DNA of 11,477 bases from an uncultured Eubacterium sp. (GCA_902475415.1 CABRZK010000054.1:1-11477); one strand, 5' to 3'. Positions 1 to 7,273 are shown, counted from the first letter of the stretch. The notes: a model not told the origin generated them from the sequence alone. Made by a program: numbers and translations.

Positions 1-27
1 ATCAAAATAATAATCTGTTACTTTCAT
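1..27 (-). CDS. queA: Probable QueA N-terminus (S-adenosylmethionine:tRNA ribosyltransferase-isomerase), partial at window edge
   Basis: Reading leftward from an ATG at 27, nine codons are visible before the window ends, giving MKVTDYYFD. QueA proteins characteristically begin with this kind of string (MK-x-x-D-[FY]-x-[FY]-[DE], then LPEELIAQ), so this is probably the start of queA, the enzyme that adds the epoxycyclopentane precursor to 7-aminomethyl-7-deazaguanine in tRNA during queuosine synthesis. It lies 31 nt after the pheT stop on the same strand, so it could be cotranscribed with pheST. No strong Shine-Dalgarno sequence is visible upstream. With only nine residues seen, this is a motif-level guess. 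Confidence 0.45.
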
Positions 28-58
28 TTCATTTGTATTCAATACAGACACCAACTTT

Positions 59-2476
59 CTACTGGCGCAGCTCGATACCAAGACGCTCCAGACCATTCAT
101 GATCTTCTTCATGGCAGCTGTGATATCTGCCTCTTCCAGTGTACGGTCTTTTGCGCGGAAGGTCAGTTTGTAAGCCAGAGATTTGAATCCCGGTTTAATC
201 TGTGCGCCCTCATAAATATCAAATAATTCATAAGACTCCAGGATTTTGCCGCCTCTCTCGTCAAATACTTTCTCGATATCGCCTGCAAGTACATGTTTCG
301 GAACAACCATACTGAGGTCACGGCTGACAGCCGGATATTTTGCAATTCCTTCATATTTGCGGTCAAAGGTTGCACGGGAAACGATTTCCGGCATATCGAT
401 GACTGCCACGTATACACGGTCTTTGGTGGAGTAATTTGCTGCAACGGTCGGATGAACCTCACCGAGGTAACCGATGACCTGTCCATCATAGATGACGTTT
501 GCCTGACGGCCCGGATGTAAGAAGGAATATCCGGACTCCGGATCATACTCCGGTTTCAGATTCATGCCTGCTTTATACAGGAACTCCTCAATCACACCTT
601 TCATTGTATAGAAATCACCGTCTCCATAGAATCCAAGTGTGAACTGCATACGCTCTTCCGGAAGCTCTGTTACCGGCTCCTGTTTTGGCAGATAAATATT
701 GCCAAGCTCATACAGGCGGACATCTTTGTTTCTGCGGTTAAAGTTGGTAGACAGGGATGTCAGCATTCCGTTTAAGGAAATGGTACGCATAATACTGAAA
801 TCCTCACCAAGCGGATTGGAAATCGTCACGGTATTACGAAGCGGGCTGTCTGCCGGAAGTAATAATTTATCAAATACCTTCGGGCTCTCGAAGGAGTATG
901 TCATACCCTGTGAAAATCCGCAGAACTGAGCAACTTCTCTTGCTACTGCCTCTACACGCAATTTGAAGGAAAGTTTACCTGTGGTAGATTCTCCGGATGG
1001 AAGTGTGGTCGGGATATTGTCATATCCGTAGAAACGTGCTACTTCCTCTGCGATATCCGCATCACGAAGCAGATCCTGTCTCCAGGATGGAACGATAACT
1101 TCCTGTGTTTCATCATCTAATCCAAGATCGATTTTTTTGAAATATCCAATCATTGTCTCAGCGGAAATATCAGTTCCAAGCAGACCGTTGATCCAATCCG
1201 GATCAAATGCGATTCTTCTGCCTGTCATTTCTTTCTGGTATACATCAACGACACCGCCAACGACTTCACCTGCGCCAAGTTCTTCGATGAGCTGGCAGGC
1301 ACGGTTCATAGCCTCGATGGCATTGTTCGGATCCAGACCTTTTTCAAATTTGGAAGAGGCATCGGTACGAAGACCTACTTTTTTGCTGGACAGACGGATA
1401 TTTGTTCCATCGAAGCATGCTGCCTCAAATAACATCGTCTGTACATTATCTGTGATCATGGAGTTTTCGCCACCCATGATACCTGCAAGTCCAACGGCTT
1501 TCTCACCGTCACAGATCATCAGAATGCTGTCATCTAACGTACGCTCCTGACCATCTAATGTCACGAATTTCTCACCTTTTGCTGCACGGCGAACACGGAT
1601 CTCATGACCTGCGATCGTATCCAGATCATACGCATGCATCGGCTGACCAAACTCTTCCATCACGTAGTTTGTGATATCTACGATATTGTTGATCGGACGG
1701 ATACCGTGAGCAGCCAGTCTGTGCTGCATCCACTTCGGTGACGGTGCGATTTTGATATTTTTTACTACACGTGCGGTATAACGTGGGCAAAGATCTGCAT
1801 CCTCGACAGATACTTTGATGTAATCGTTGACATCCTCAGAATTTCCTGTCTCTGCCACTACCGGCGGAACAAACTCTTTTCCGAAAGTAGCTGCTGCCTC
1901 ACGTGCAATACCAAGAATGGCGAAGCAATCTACACGGTTGGATGTAATTTCGTACTCTACTACTACGTCATCTAATCCCAGATAAGATACCGCGCTCTCT
2001 CCTACCGGAGCATCTTCCGGTAAGATATAAAGTCCGTCAGCGGCTGCATCTGGATACATATCGGTATTGGATCCAAGCTCCTCGATGGAACACATCATAC
2101 CGTTGGATTCCACACCTCTTAATTTACCTTTTTTGATCTTGATGCCGCCTTCTACGACTTTTCCATCATGTCCGCCGGCTACACGACCACCATCTAATAC
2201 AACCGGAACTTTTGCACCTTCAAATACATTTGGTGCACCTGTTACGATCTGTGTGGTCTCTCCGCCGATATCTACCTGACAGATCACCAGTTTGTCAGCA
2301 TCCGGGTGTTTTTCTACTTTTAATACCTGACCGATGACAATTTTTTCCAGATCCTCATCTAATTTTTTATATCCTTCTACTTTTGAACCGGAAAGTGTCA
2401 TCGCATCCATGTATTCCTGCGGCTCTACATCTAACTCCGGAACATATGCCTTTATCCAAGATAATGAAGTTGTCAT
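59..2476 (-). CDS. pheT: Phenylalanyl-tRNA synthetase beta subunit
   Basis: This is the beta subunit of the cytoplasmic (alpha-beta)2 phenylalanyl-tRNA synthetase, which charges tRNA-Phe with phenylalanine. The protein has 805 residues, the usual length for the bacterial family. Residues about 40-155 form the EMAP/Arc1p-like tRNA-binding OB fold (IGQVLKVEKHPDADKL near residue 48). The B3/B4 editing region, the B5 domain and the catalytic-like core follow. Residues about 713-805 form the FDX-ACB anticodon-binding domain, starting KYPAVSRDLSMVVP and ending GIELRQ. The ATG at 2476 is preceded by TAGGAG about nine bases upstream, and the N-terminus MTTSLSWIKAYVP is canonical. It is downstream of pheS on the same strand but separated by 197 nt, longer than usual for this pair. 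The T-box leader upstream of pheS probably controls it. A TATAAT hexamer at 2506-2511 might add local transcription. Confidence 0.98.
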   Translation of the reverse strand: MTTSLSWIKAYVPELDVEPQEYMDAMTLSGSKVEGYKKLDEDLEKIVIGQVLKVEKHPDADKLVICQVDIGGETTQIVTGAPNVFEGAKVPVVLDGGRVAGGHDGKVVEGGIKIKKGKLRGVESNGMMCSIEELGSNTDMYPDAAADGLYILPEDAPVGESAVSYLGLDDVVVEYEITSNRVDCFAILGIAREAAATFGKEFVPPVVAETGNSEDVNDYIKVSVEDADLCPRYTARVVKNIKIAPSPKWMQHRLAAHGIRPINNIVDITNYVMEEFGQPMHAYDLDTIAGHEIRVRRAAKGEKFVTLDGQERTLDDSILMICDGEKAVGLAGIMGGENSMITDNVQTMLFEAACFDGTNIRLSSKKVGLRTDASSKFEKGLDPNNAIEAMNRACQLIEELGAGEVVGGVVDVYQKEMTGRRIAFDPDWINGLLGTDISAETMIGYFKKIDLGLDDETQEVIVPSWRQDLLRDADIAEEVARFYGYDNIPTTLPSGESTTGKLSFKLRVEAVAREVAQFCGFSQGMTYSFESPKVFDKLLLPADSPLRNTVTISNPLGEDFSIMRTISLNGMLTSLSTNFNRRNKDVRLYELGNIYLPKQEPVTELPEERMQFTLGFYGDGDFYTMKGVIEEFLYKAGMNLKPEYDPESGYSFLHPGRQANVIYDGQVIGYLGEVHPTVAANYSTKDRVYVAVIDMPEIVSRATFDRKYEGIAKYPAVSRDLSMVVPKHVLAGDIEKVFDERGGKILESYELFDIYEGAQIKPGFKSLAYKLTFRAKDRTLEEADITAAMKKIMNGLERLGIELRQ

Positions 2477-2505
2477 GTTTCTTTTCTCCTATTTTTAATT
2501 TTGTT

Positions 2506-2511
2506 ATTATA
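2506..2511 (-). promoter_or_regulatory. Possible -10 element just upstream of pheT
   Basis: The minus strand reads TATAAT here, a perfect sigma-A -10 hexamer 30 nt upstream of the pheT ATG. No acceptable -35 hexamer is found 16-19 nt upstream (the best is TGATAA), and the preceding TG is not in exact extended -10 register. A chance match in AT-rich DNA is quite possible. Confidence 0.25.
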
Positions 2512-2656
2512 CAGATTACTGCCAGTCTGCTTATCATGCAAATTCGGAAATCTACGATTTCCTCATTGTCCGGCATTCGCCGTACCATCAGTCAGAGATT
2601 TGAATATGCTTTTGTATGCAATCGTCCAGCGCACATTCAAATCACTGCCAATCTGC
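2512..2656. repeat. pheS-pheT spacer with imperfect 19-bp direct repeats and a nested inverted repeat
   Basis: The 197-nt pheS-pheT gap (2477-2673) holds repeat structure. Two 19-mers on the plus strand, at 2512-2530 (CAGATTACTGCCAGTCTGC) and 2638-2656 (CAAATCACTGCCAATCTGC), match at 16 of 19 positions, and all three differences are transitions. Inside them, 2593-2609 and 2631-2647 are inverted copies of each other with two mismatches. In RNA this would give a stem of up to 17 pairs around a 21-nt loop. A second small hairpin, GGAAATC-x3-GATTTCC, is at 2546-2562. No T-run follows these stems, so they are not intrinsic terminators. No reading frame here has a start and ribosome site that I would believe. 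The element could be a degenerate intergenic repeat or an mRNA-processing structure. Confidence 0.5.
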
Positions 2657-2673
2657 ACTTCTCAAAGCTAACG

Positions 2674-3693
2674 CTAAAACTGTTTTAAGAATCTGTCATC
2701 GTTTTCATAAAGAAGACGCATATCATCAATTTCGTATTTCAGCAGTGCGATACGCTCCAGACCTACACCAAAGGCAAATCCGGAATATTCTTTCGGATCA
2801 ATGCCGCTCATCTCAAGTACATGCGGGTGAACCATTCCACAGCCAAGAATCTCAATCCATCCTTCACCTTTACAGAAACGGCATCCTTTTCCACCACATT
2901 TGAAGCAGGTTACGTCAACCTCAGCACTTGGCTCTGTAAATGGAAAATGATGCGGACGGAATTTTACTTTTGTCTCCGGTCCGAACAGTTCTTTTGCAAA
3001 CTCCTGCAGAGTTCCTTTCAGATCTGCAAATGTAACGCCTTTATCGATAACCAGACCTTCGATCTGATGGAAAGACGGAGAATGTGTCGCATCCACTTCA
3101 TCAGCACGGAATACACGTCCCGGTGCAATCATACGGATTGGAAGTTTTCCCTGCTCCATCATACGAACCTGTACTGGAGATGTCTGTGTACGAAGTACGA
3201 TCTTGTCATTGATATAGAACGTATCCTGCTCATCTTTTGCCGGATGATTTGCCGGAATATTCAGAGCCTCGAAGTTATAATAATCATACTCAACTTCCGG
3301 TCCCTCTACGACTTCGTATCCCATACCTACGAAAATACGCTCTACTTCTTCCAGTGCGATCGTATTCGGATGTCCATGACCTACACGGTTTTTCTTTGCC
3401 GGAAGTGTTACATCGATTACTTCTTTTTTCAGTTTGTGCTCAAGTTCCTTTGCTTCCAGTTTTTTCTTTGTCTCTTCCAGTTTCTGCTCAATGGCAGCTC
3501 TTGTCTCATTTACCATCTGACCAACCAACGGACGATCCTCCGGGCTGACATCTTTCATTCCTTTTAATACAGCAGTAAGTTCACCTTTTTTTCCAAGGAA
3601 AGCAACACGGACATCATTTAATCCGTTTAATCCCTCAGAACTTTCGATAGAAGCAAGTGCTTTTTCTCTGATCTGCTTTAACTTGTCTTTCAT
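2674..3693 (-). CDS. pheS: Phenylalanyl-tRNA synthetase alpha subunit
   Basis: This is the catalytic alpha subunit of phenylalanyl-tRNA synthetase, a class II enzyme that activates phenylalanine with ATP and transfers it to tRNA-Phe. The 339 residues match the family length. Residues 1-90 form the N-terminal coiled-coil arm that contacts tRNA. Class II motif 2 lies around 186-216 (RVFRADEVDATHSPSFHQIEG), and motif 3 around 305-325 (GFAFGVGLERIALLKY). A Cys-x2-Cys-x4-Cys-x2-Cys knuckle at C263, C266, C271 and C274 is a variant found in many bacterial PheS proteins. The ATG at 3693 has a strong AAAGGAG site seven bases upstream. The gene sits behind a complete T-box leader, so its expression should rise when uncharged tRNA-Phe accumulates. 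The conserved alanine of the FAFG motif, which shapes the amino-acid pocket, is present. Confidence 0.98.
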   Translation of the reverse strand: MKDKLKQIREKALASIESSEGLNGLNDVRVAFLGKKGELTAVLKGMKDVSPEDRPLVGQMVNETRAAIEQKLEETKKKLEAKELEHKLKKEVIDVTLPAKKNRVGHGHPNTIALEEVERIFVGMGYEVVEGPEVEYDYYNFEALNIPANHPAKDEQDTFYINDKIVLRTQTSPVQVRMMEQGKLPIRMIAPGRVFRADEVDATHSPSFHQIEGLVIDKGVTFADLKGTLQEFAKELFGPETKVKFRPHHFPFTEPSAEVDVTCFKCGGKGCRFCKGEGWIEILGCGMVHPHVLEMSGIDPKEYSGFAFGVGLERIALLKYEIDDMRLLYENDDRFLKQF

Positions 3694-3852
3694 CTGTAAT
3701 CTCCTTTGAATATATTAATTGATTTCTTTTATCTGTGTCATTCTGCTTGTTCATCGTCACACCGGAACTCATAATGTCACGGAAAAACGTTGCGCATCAT
3801 CTACACAAACTACTTTTATGTGACAGGTACTTCCCCGGATTTTTCATCACAT

Positions 3853-3881
3853 AAAAAAACGCCCCTTCCTAGAAAGGGACG
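3853..3881 (-). terminator. T-box regulated intrinsic terminator of the pheST leader
   Basis: On the minus strand an 8-bp stem (CGTCCCTT with AAGGGGCG, one G-U pair) around a 6-nt loop is followed by seven T residues at 3853-3859. The 5' arm overlaps the conserved TTCGTCCC end of the T-box. That is the standard arrangement in which antiterminator and terminator are mutually exclusive. Confidence 0.93.
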
Positions 3882-4112
3882 AAATAATTCCGCGGTACCA
3901 CCCGGTTTTCCGACATACATCGGACACTCTGATGCGTAACGTGCATGACCCGTCTGTTCCTACTTGACATTTCTGTTGTTCAAAACAGCAGCTCCAATGG
4001 GAATTTCGGCAAATGTCTTTCCTTAAGTGTATTCTCAGCCAACGTACACTCTCTCTGTAATCCGATCATCTGCTTACTGACATCTTCACAGCTTTTTATT
4101 ATTTAAAAAACT
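3853..4112 (-). promoter_or_regulatory. T-box leader (tRNA-Phe-sensing riboswitch) of pheST
   Basis: The minus strand carries the T-box signature GGGTGGTACCGCGG at 3890-3903, followed by TTCGTCCC and the terminator at 3853-3881. Upstream is a Stem I. Its base pairs AGCAG (4070-4074, preceded by AGTA) with CTGCT (3987-3991). A candidate specifier codon TTC (Phe) is on the 3' side of the specifier loop at 4001-4003, which fits the downstream genes. A small hairpin, CTGTT paired with AACAG, follows Stem I. By established T-box biology, uncharged tRNA-Phe pairs with the specifier and with the UGGN bulge and favours antitermination. About 160 nt (3694-3852) separate the terminator from the pheS start, and I see no further structure or believable small gene there. 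The specifier assignment is by eye. Confidence 0.93.
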
Positions 4113-4119
4113 AGAATTC

Positions 4120-4148
4120 ATTCTAGCATAGCTTTTTTAAAACATCAA
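4120..4148 (-). promoter_or_regulatory. Sigma-A promoter of the pheST operon
   Basis: The minus strand shows TTGATG (-35, 4143-4148), a 17-nt spacer and TAGAAT (-10, 4120-4125). TGC immediately before the -10 gives an extended -10 element. The predicted start near 4112 is just upstream of the T-box Stem I. The -35 overlaps the TGA stop of the upstream yihY-type gene. The -10 lies in a palindrome (CTAGAATGAATTCTAG, 4111-4126) followed by six T, which might also act as a weak terminator for the upstream gene. Confidence 0.75.
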
Positions 4149-5011
4149 GCGTTTTTATCCTGTTCCCGCTCTTTTTTTCTCTGTCGTGCCTCCTGAATCT
4201 CCACAAGCAGAATTTCAAAAAGATTATTCACCTCCGCACATACCAGAAAAATATACATACTGATATACAGCCAGAACATCAGCAAAAAGATTGTCGTCAG
4301 ACTGCCATACAGTGAAAAGCCATTAAAATAGTTCACATATACAGACAGACCAAAGGAAAATATATACCATGCAGCAGAGCATCCAACGGCGCCGATCAGC
4401 TGGCTCTTAAATGTTGCCGGACGGTTTGGCAGTACTTTGTAAATAAACATAAAAAACACGATCAGTACAAAAAATAATATCAGCAACCGCAATCTCAGAA
4501 TAATATCTGTCACGATCGACAGAATCGGCGCATACTGAACCAGCATATTCTGAATCTTCTGACCAAATACCAGAAATACCATCAGTAGAATAATGACCAG
4601 TACCAGAACAAATGTCTCTATCATTGCACGAAAACGCAGGACAAACCAGTTTCTCGTCTCATCTGTATCGTAAACGATATTCAGTCCATAGCGTAGACTC
4701 TGGATGGATTTTGCAGCTGAATAAATGGCAAAAATAACCGCTATCGGCAATATTTTCGCCGAATTATAATATACTTCATCCACAATCTTAATCAGCGCCG
4801 GCGTCAGTTTGATCTGTCCGGGAACTACAATCTGAATCACAGACAAAACAGTACTTTCGCTCACTGGCGTAAAACGAAGAATCGACAAAAACACCAGCAG
4901 AAACGGAATAGACGACATAATGATAAATAAGGCTGCCTGTGCTGCATAAGCTCCAATATTATCTTTTTTCAGTTTTTGTAAAAAGAAACGTATCAAATGC
5001 TTATAATCCAT
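4145..5011 (-). CDS. YihY/BrkB-family inner membrane protein
   Basis: This is a polytopic membrane protein of the YihY/virulence factor BrkB family, whose biochemical function is not firmly established (it was once misnamed ribonuclease BN). With the start at 5011 it has 288 residues and six hydrophobic segments at about 22-46, 86-104, 129-150, 172-192, 205-228 and 236-260. The family-typical C-terminal stretch YVNYFNGFSLYGSLTTIFLL (near 225-244) runs into the last helix, followed by a charged tail rich in R, K and E. The reading frame stays open up to an ATG at 5107. I prefer 5011 because the AAGGGG site precedes it, the family N-terminus fits, and a probable promoter (5067-5095) lies inside the longer version. 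Its stop codon overlaps the pheST -35 element. I see no functional link to its neighbours. Confidence 0.9.
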   Translation of the reverse strand: MDYKHLIRFFLQKLKKDNIGAYAAQAALFIIMSSIPFLLVFLSILRFTPVSESTVLSVIQIVVPGQIKLTPALIKIVDEVYYNSAKILPIAVIFAIYSAAKSIQSLRYGLNIVYDTDETRNWFVLRFRAMIETFVLVLVIILLMVFLVFGQKIQNMLVQYAPILSIVTDIILRLRLLILFFVLIVFFMFIYKVLPNRPATFKSQLIGAVGCSAAWYIFSFGLSVYVNYFNGFSLYGSLTTIFLLMFWLYISMYIFLVCAEVNNLFEILLVEIQEARQRKKEREQDKNA

Positions 5012-5066
5012 AAGTTTTCCCCTTTTGTATCCAAAGTAACATTCTCTTGAATATTTACAATTCGAT

Positions 5067-5095
5067 AGAATATCAGATTTTCTCCATTTGGGCAA
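5067..5095 (-). promoter_or_regulatory. Probable sigma-A promoter of the yihY-type gene
   Basis: The minus strand reads TTGCCC (5090-5095), a 17-nt spacer and TATTCT (5067-5072), each matching four of six consensus positions. The start would be near 5060, giving a leader of about 50 nt before the ATG at 5011. The match is moderate, but placement and spacing are good. Confidence 0.45.
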
Positions 5096-5184
5096 GTTTT
5101 TTATCATCTTATTCCTTAATTTCCGTGTCGCAGAACTGATTATGGCACTTTATATATATATCTTTCCATCTACTTTGCAGGTAT

Positions 5185-6177
5185 TTACTTCTGCGTCAAT
5201 ACCGTTCCAGGGAAAAAAGTTTTTAAAATGTCGCTATAATCCATGCCACTTTTTGCCATTCCGTCCGCCCCATACTGACTCATTCCGATTCCATGCCCGA
5301 GACCACCACCATATATCTCATAATTTCCGCGGTCCTTTACGTCAATGGAAATAAAAGCGCTGGGCAGGATACTAAAAGTATTTACTGTACTTCCGTTTTT
5401 ATCCGTCAGGGATTCCACCAGCGTCCATAAAATTTTACGAATTGCATTTTCATTGTAAACGTGTGCTGTGCCATATTCAAACATCAGGCACAAATCTGTC
5501 ACACATCCAGAATCCGACCGGGCTGACACCGCCATATTTGTTAAATTTCCCAAAGATGATGCATCCTGTATCTGTATCCCTTCTATGTCTGTCAGTATCA
5601 CTTTTCCGTTCTTCTGATTAACTGTTTCCTGTAATTTTTCTAACAACTTCTGACTGTATTTTTCTGTCTGCAACACAGCTTTCCACCGAAAGAAACGACT
5701 TTCACTATCATAAGCTACAACCTGACTGTTTCGCAAAAAAGCATCTGGTTCCTCCTGCGATGGTGCATCCAGCAGCAGACTGTGTGTTCCGAGATAAGGT
5801 ACTCCCTCCTGCTGCCAGACTTCCAGACCAGTCGTATAACCACAGGAGGTAGAAAAATAATAAACAGATGCAAGCATCCCCTGAAAAGAAAGTACCTGAC
5901 CTTTCGTTGCATTCACTGCATCCGTCGCTGCCTGATTTTCATTTTCCGGCAAATATACCTGACACGCAGTCGTATCATCCACATCTGCGTGATACTGCTC
6001 ATAAGCCGTACCCAGCACCTGCAACGCCGCATACGTTCTGGCACAGACTGCCTGGGATTTCAATGCCTCCGTTGAAAAGGATGCCGGCATTTCCCCCGGT
6101 ACGACACCATATAGATATTTTTCCATTGACAATTCATTTACTACCCAGCAGATATCTCCTTCTCTGTATAAATGCAA
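5185..6177 (-). CDS. SpoIID/LytB-type domain, C-terminal part of an interrupted gene
   Basis: This stretch carries most of a SpoIID (stage II sporulation protein D/LytB) domain. In B. subtilis SpoIID is a lytic transglycosylase acting on denuded glycan strands during engulfment, while LytB enhances an amidase. Hallmarks visible from the TTG at 6177 are VNELSMEKYLYGVVPGEMP with the conserved Glu (about residue 29), EALKSQAVCARTYA, and the C-terminal GLGHGIGMSQYGADGMA (about 293-309) ending in FFPGTVL. The frame is open back to 6246, adding 23 residues with SpoIID-like character (EGGRLCLTDEKG...SYEGI). An in-frame TAA at 6247-6249 then separates it from the upstream half, which is in the same frame. 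No good in-frame start exists: TTG 6177 has GAAGG only four bases upstream, and the first ATG (6126) cuts into the domain. This is probably the untranslated or poorly translated remainder of one gene with 6247-7158. Confidence 0.8.
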   Translation of the reverse strand: MHLYREGDICWVVNELSMEKYLYGVVPGEMPASFSTEALKSQAVCARTYAALQVLGTAYEQYHADVDDTTACQVYLPENENQAATDAVNATKGQVLSFQGMLASVYYFSTSCGYTTGLEVWQQEGVPYLGTHSLLLDAPSQEEPDAFLRNSQVVAYDSESRFFRWKAVLQTEKYSQKLLEKLQETVNQKNGKVILTDIEGIQIQDASSLGNLTNMAVSARSDSGCVTDLCLMFEYGTAHVYNENAIRKILWTLVESLTDKNGSTVNTFSILPSAFISIDVKDRGNYEIYGGGLGHGIGMSQYGADGMAKSGMDYSDILKTFFPGTVLTQK

Positions 6178-6221
6178 AATTCCTTCATAGCTCCCTTTTA
6201 TCTCACCTTTTTCATCTGTCA

Positions 6222-6253
6222 GGCATAATCTGCCTCCTTCTGTCGATTATGCC
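6222..6253 (-). repeat. Perfect 9-bp inverted repeat at the SpoIID gene break
   Basis: The plus-strand arms are GGCATAATC (6222-6230) and GATTATGCC (6245-6253), perfectly complementary around a 14-nt loop. In the mRNA sense the first arm contains the TAA stop that splits the SpoIID-type gene. The loop contains AGAAGGAGG, a near-perfect Shine-Dalgarno sequence, and the second arm contains an ATG. That ATG opens only a four-codon frame (M-P-D-R-stop) out of the SpoIID frame. The repeat is visible directly, and any function is inference. Confidence 0.7.
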
Positions 6254-7158
6254 ACAGCATCCGTTGCACCATGGTCAGCCATCCATACTCCACAATCAGC
6301 CATGGTACCTGACTCAAATATTTCCTCTTCATCAGAAGTATATAATTTCCATTTGCTTTTTCCCGATACAAACACGTTCTGACGCTCTGAATGTTCACCA
6401 TGATCCTGCGTCAGCAAAACGCGAACGGTCTCCGGTACCTTTGGAACCGTCACTCCTTCCTTCTGATTGTCTGTGACACTCTCCCCACTGTCTTTTACCG
6501 GTTGAGATACATGGTCTCTGATTTCTGTCTGTATCAGTTCCTGTTTTATCCCAAGGATCAGATTTTCCTGCACATACACTACATAACGTTTTCCATATTC
6601 CATACAGCAGCTGAGCAAGTCACAGTCATAATTTCCGTTATCAGCCTGAATTCGCTGTTCCCCCGGTATTTTTCCCAGATACTGAATTTCTGTTTCTGTC
6701 ACAGTGTCTTTTACCTGAATTTCATCCAACAGTTTTTCATAAAACTGCGTCCACTCTTCTCTTGTCAATGTCATCTCCTGCATCCTGCCCTCTGTCAGAA
6801 TCTGATCTGTCATTTTTTCTCTGTAATCCCACAGACCAAGCTGTTTCAACACAACATCAAGATCTGTCACGCAAAGTGTTTCACCCAGCCTTGGAATCAG
6901 TAACGCACGCGTTTCCTCCGGTGTCAAATGTGCTGCCTGCAGATAACCGGCTAATTCCATAGCCCTTACCTGAGTCGCGTCAATCTCCGGTGCCTGTATC
7001 TCCGTCGAATTCTTTTTTAGTAGTCCACAGACAATAGCTACGATCAAAAAAAGTATGACACACACCAAAATCTTCTTTTGTTTTTGACGTCTGTGTATTT
7101 TCCTCTTGCGTCTGATCATATACCTTCGTGCAGCACTCTGACTGTTTTTTCTGTTCAT
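6247..7158 (-). CDS. Membrane-anchored N-terminal part of the interrupted SpoIID-type protein
   Basis: These 303 codons run from an ATG at 7158 to the in-frame TAA at 6247-6249. The protein starts with a very basic cytoplasmic tail (residues 1-29, many R and K). One hydrophobic anchor follows (about 30-47, ILVCVILFLIVAIVCGLL), then an external region I do not recognise. That region includes a helical, acidic stretch at about 60-150 and a beta-like part at 155-215. VRVLL at 245-249 is the first strand typical of the SpoIID domain, which then continues past the stop in the same frame at 6246-5185. Unbroken, the product would have about 656 residues, a reasonable size for clostridial SpoIID/LytB-domain proteins with an N-terminal anchor. 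A GAAGGGACAGG stretch before the ATG may be the ribosome site. CATACATT in the leader resembles a sigma-E -10 element, but no matching -35 is visible. Confidence 0.75.
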   Translation of the reverse strand: MNRKNSQSAARRYMIRRKRKIHRRQKQKKILVCVILFLIVAIVCGLLKKNSTEIQAPEIDATQVRAMELAGYLQAAHLTPEETRALLIPRLGETLCVTDLDVVLKQLGLWDYREKMTDQILTEGRMQEMTLTREEWTQFYEKLLDEIQVKDTVTETEIQYLGKIPGEQRIQADNGNYDCDLLSCCMEYGKRYVVYVQENLILGIKQELIQTEIRDHVSQPVKDSGESVTDNQKEGVTVPKVPETVRVLLTQDHGEHSERQNVFVSGKSKWKLYTSDEEEIFESGTMADCGVWMADHGATDAVA

Positions 7159-7237
7159 ACTACCGCCTGTCCCTTCTGTAACATCATACGCTAATGTATG
7201 CAGACCGGCCTGCGTTCATCACTGAATTTTACACAAT

Positions 7238-7273
7238 AAAAAATCAGGCATAATGCTTTCACATCATACCTGA
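7238..7273 (-). terminator. Intrinsic terminator downstream of the 6S RNA locus
   Basis: On the minus strand TCAGGTATGATG (7262-7273) pairs with CATTATGCCTGA (7244-7255). The 12-bp stem has two G-U pairs and a 6-nt loop, and six T follow at 7238-7243. It would end transcription starting at the strong promoter at 7548-7576 and insulate the SpoIID-type gene downstream. Confidence 0.85.

Noticed and set aside
2821..3567. A 248-codon open frame on the plus strand opposite pheS
   Set aside because: It is fully antisense to a certain gene, rich in Phe and Cys as expected for a shadow frame, and has no recognisable domain or ribosome site.
5012..5107. Longer N-terminus for the yihY-type protein, starting at 5107
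   Set aside because: The added 32 residues are polar and unlike the family, and a probable promoter for the gene lies inside this stretch. ATG 5011 has a better ribosome site.
6247..6249. The internal stop as a recoded codon (selenocysteine, pyrrolysine or programmed readthrough)
   Set aside because: The codon is TAA, not TGA or TAG, the position is not a known redox or catalytic site, and all other genes here use TAA, TGA or TAG as normal stops.
6222..6253. The 9-bp inverted repeat as ends of an inserted mobile element
   Set aside because: Only 14 nt lie between the arms, the coding frame and domain continue through them, and no target duplication is visible.
5868..6476. A 202-codon open frame on the plus strand across the SpoIID gene break
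   Set aside because: It is antisense to SpoIID-domain coding sequence, very rich in His, Pro and Leu, and has no ribosome site or domain. It does not explain the break.
6219..7254. An 11-nt string TCAGGCATAAT shared by the SpoIID break (6219-6229) and the terminator near 7244-7254
   Set aside because: It is too short to be meaningful, one copy is within coding sequence, and flanking bases do not match. It is most likely coincidence.
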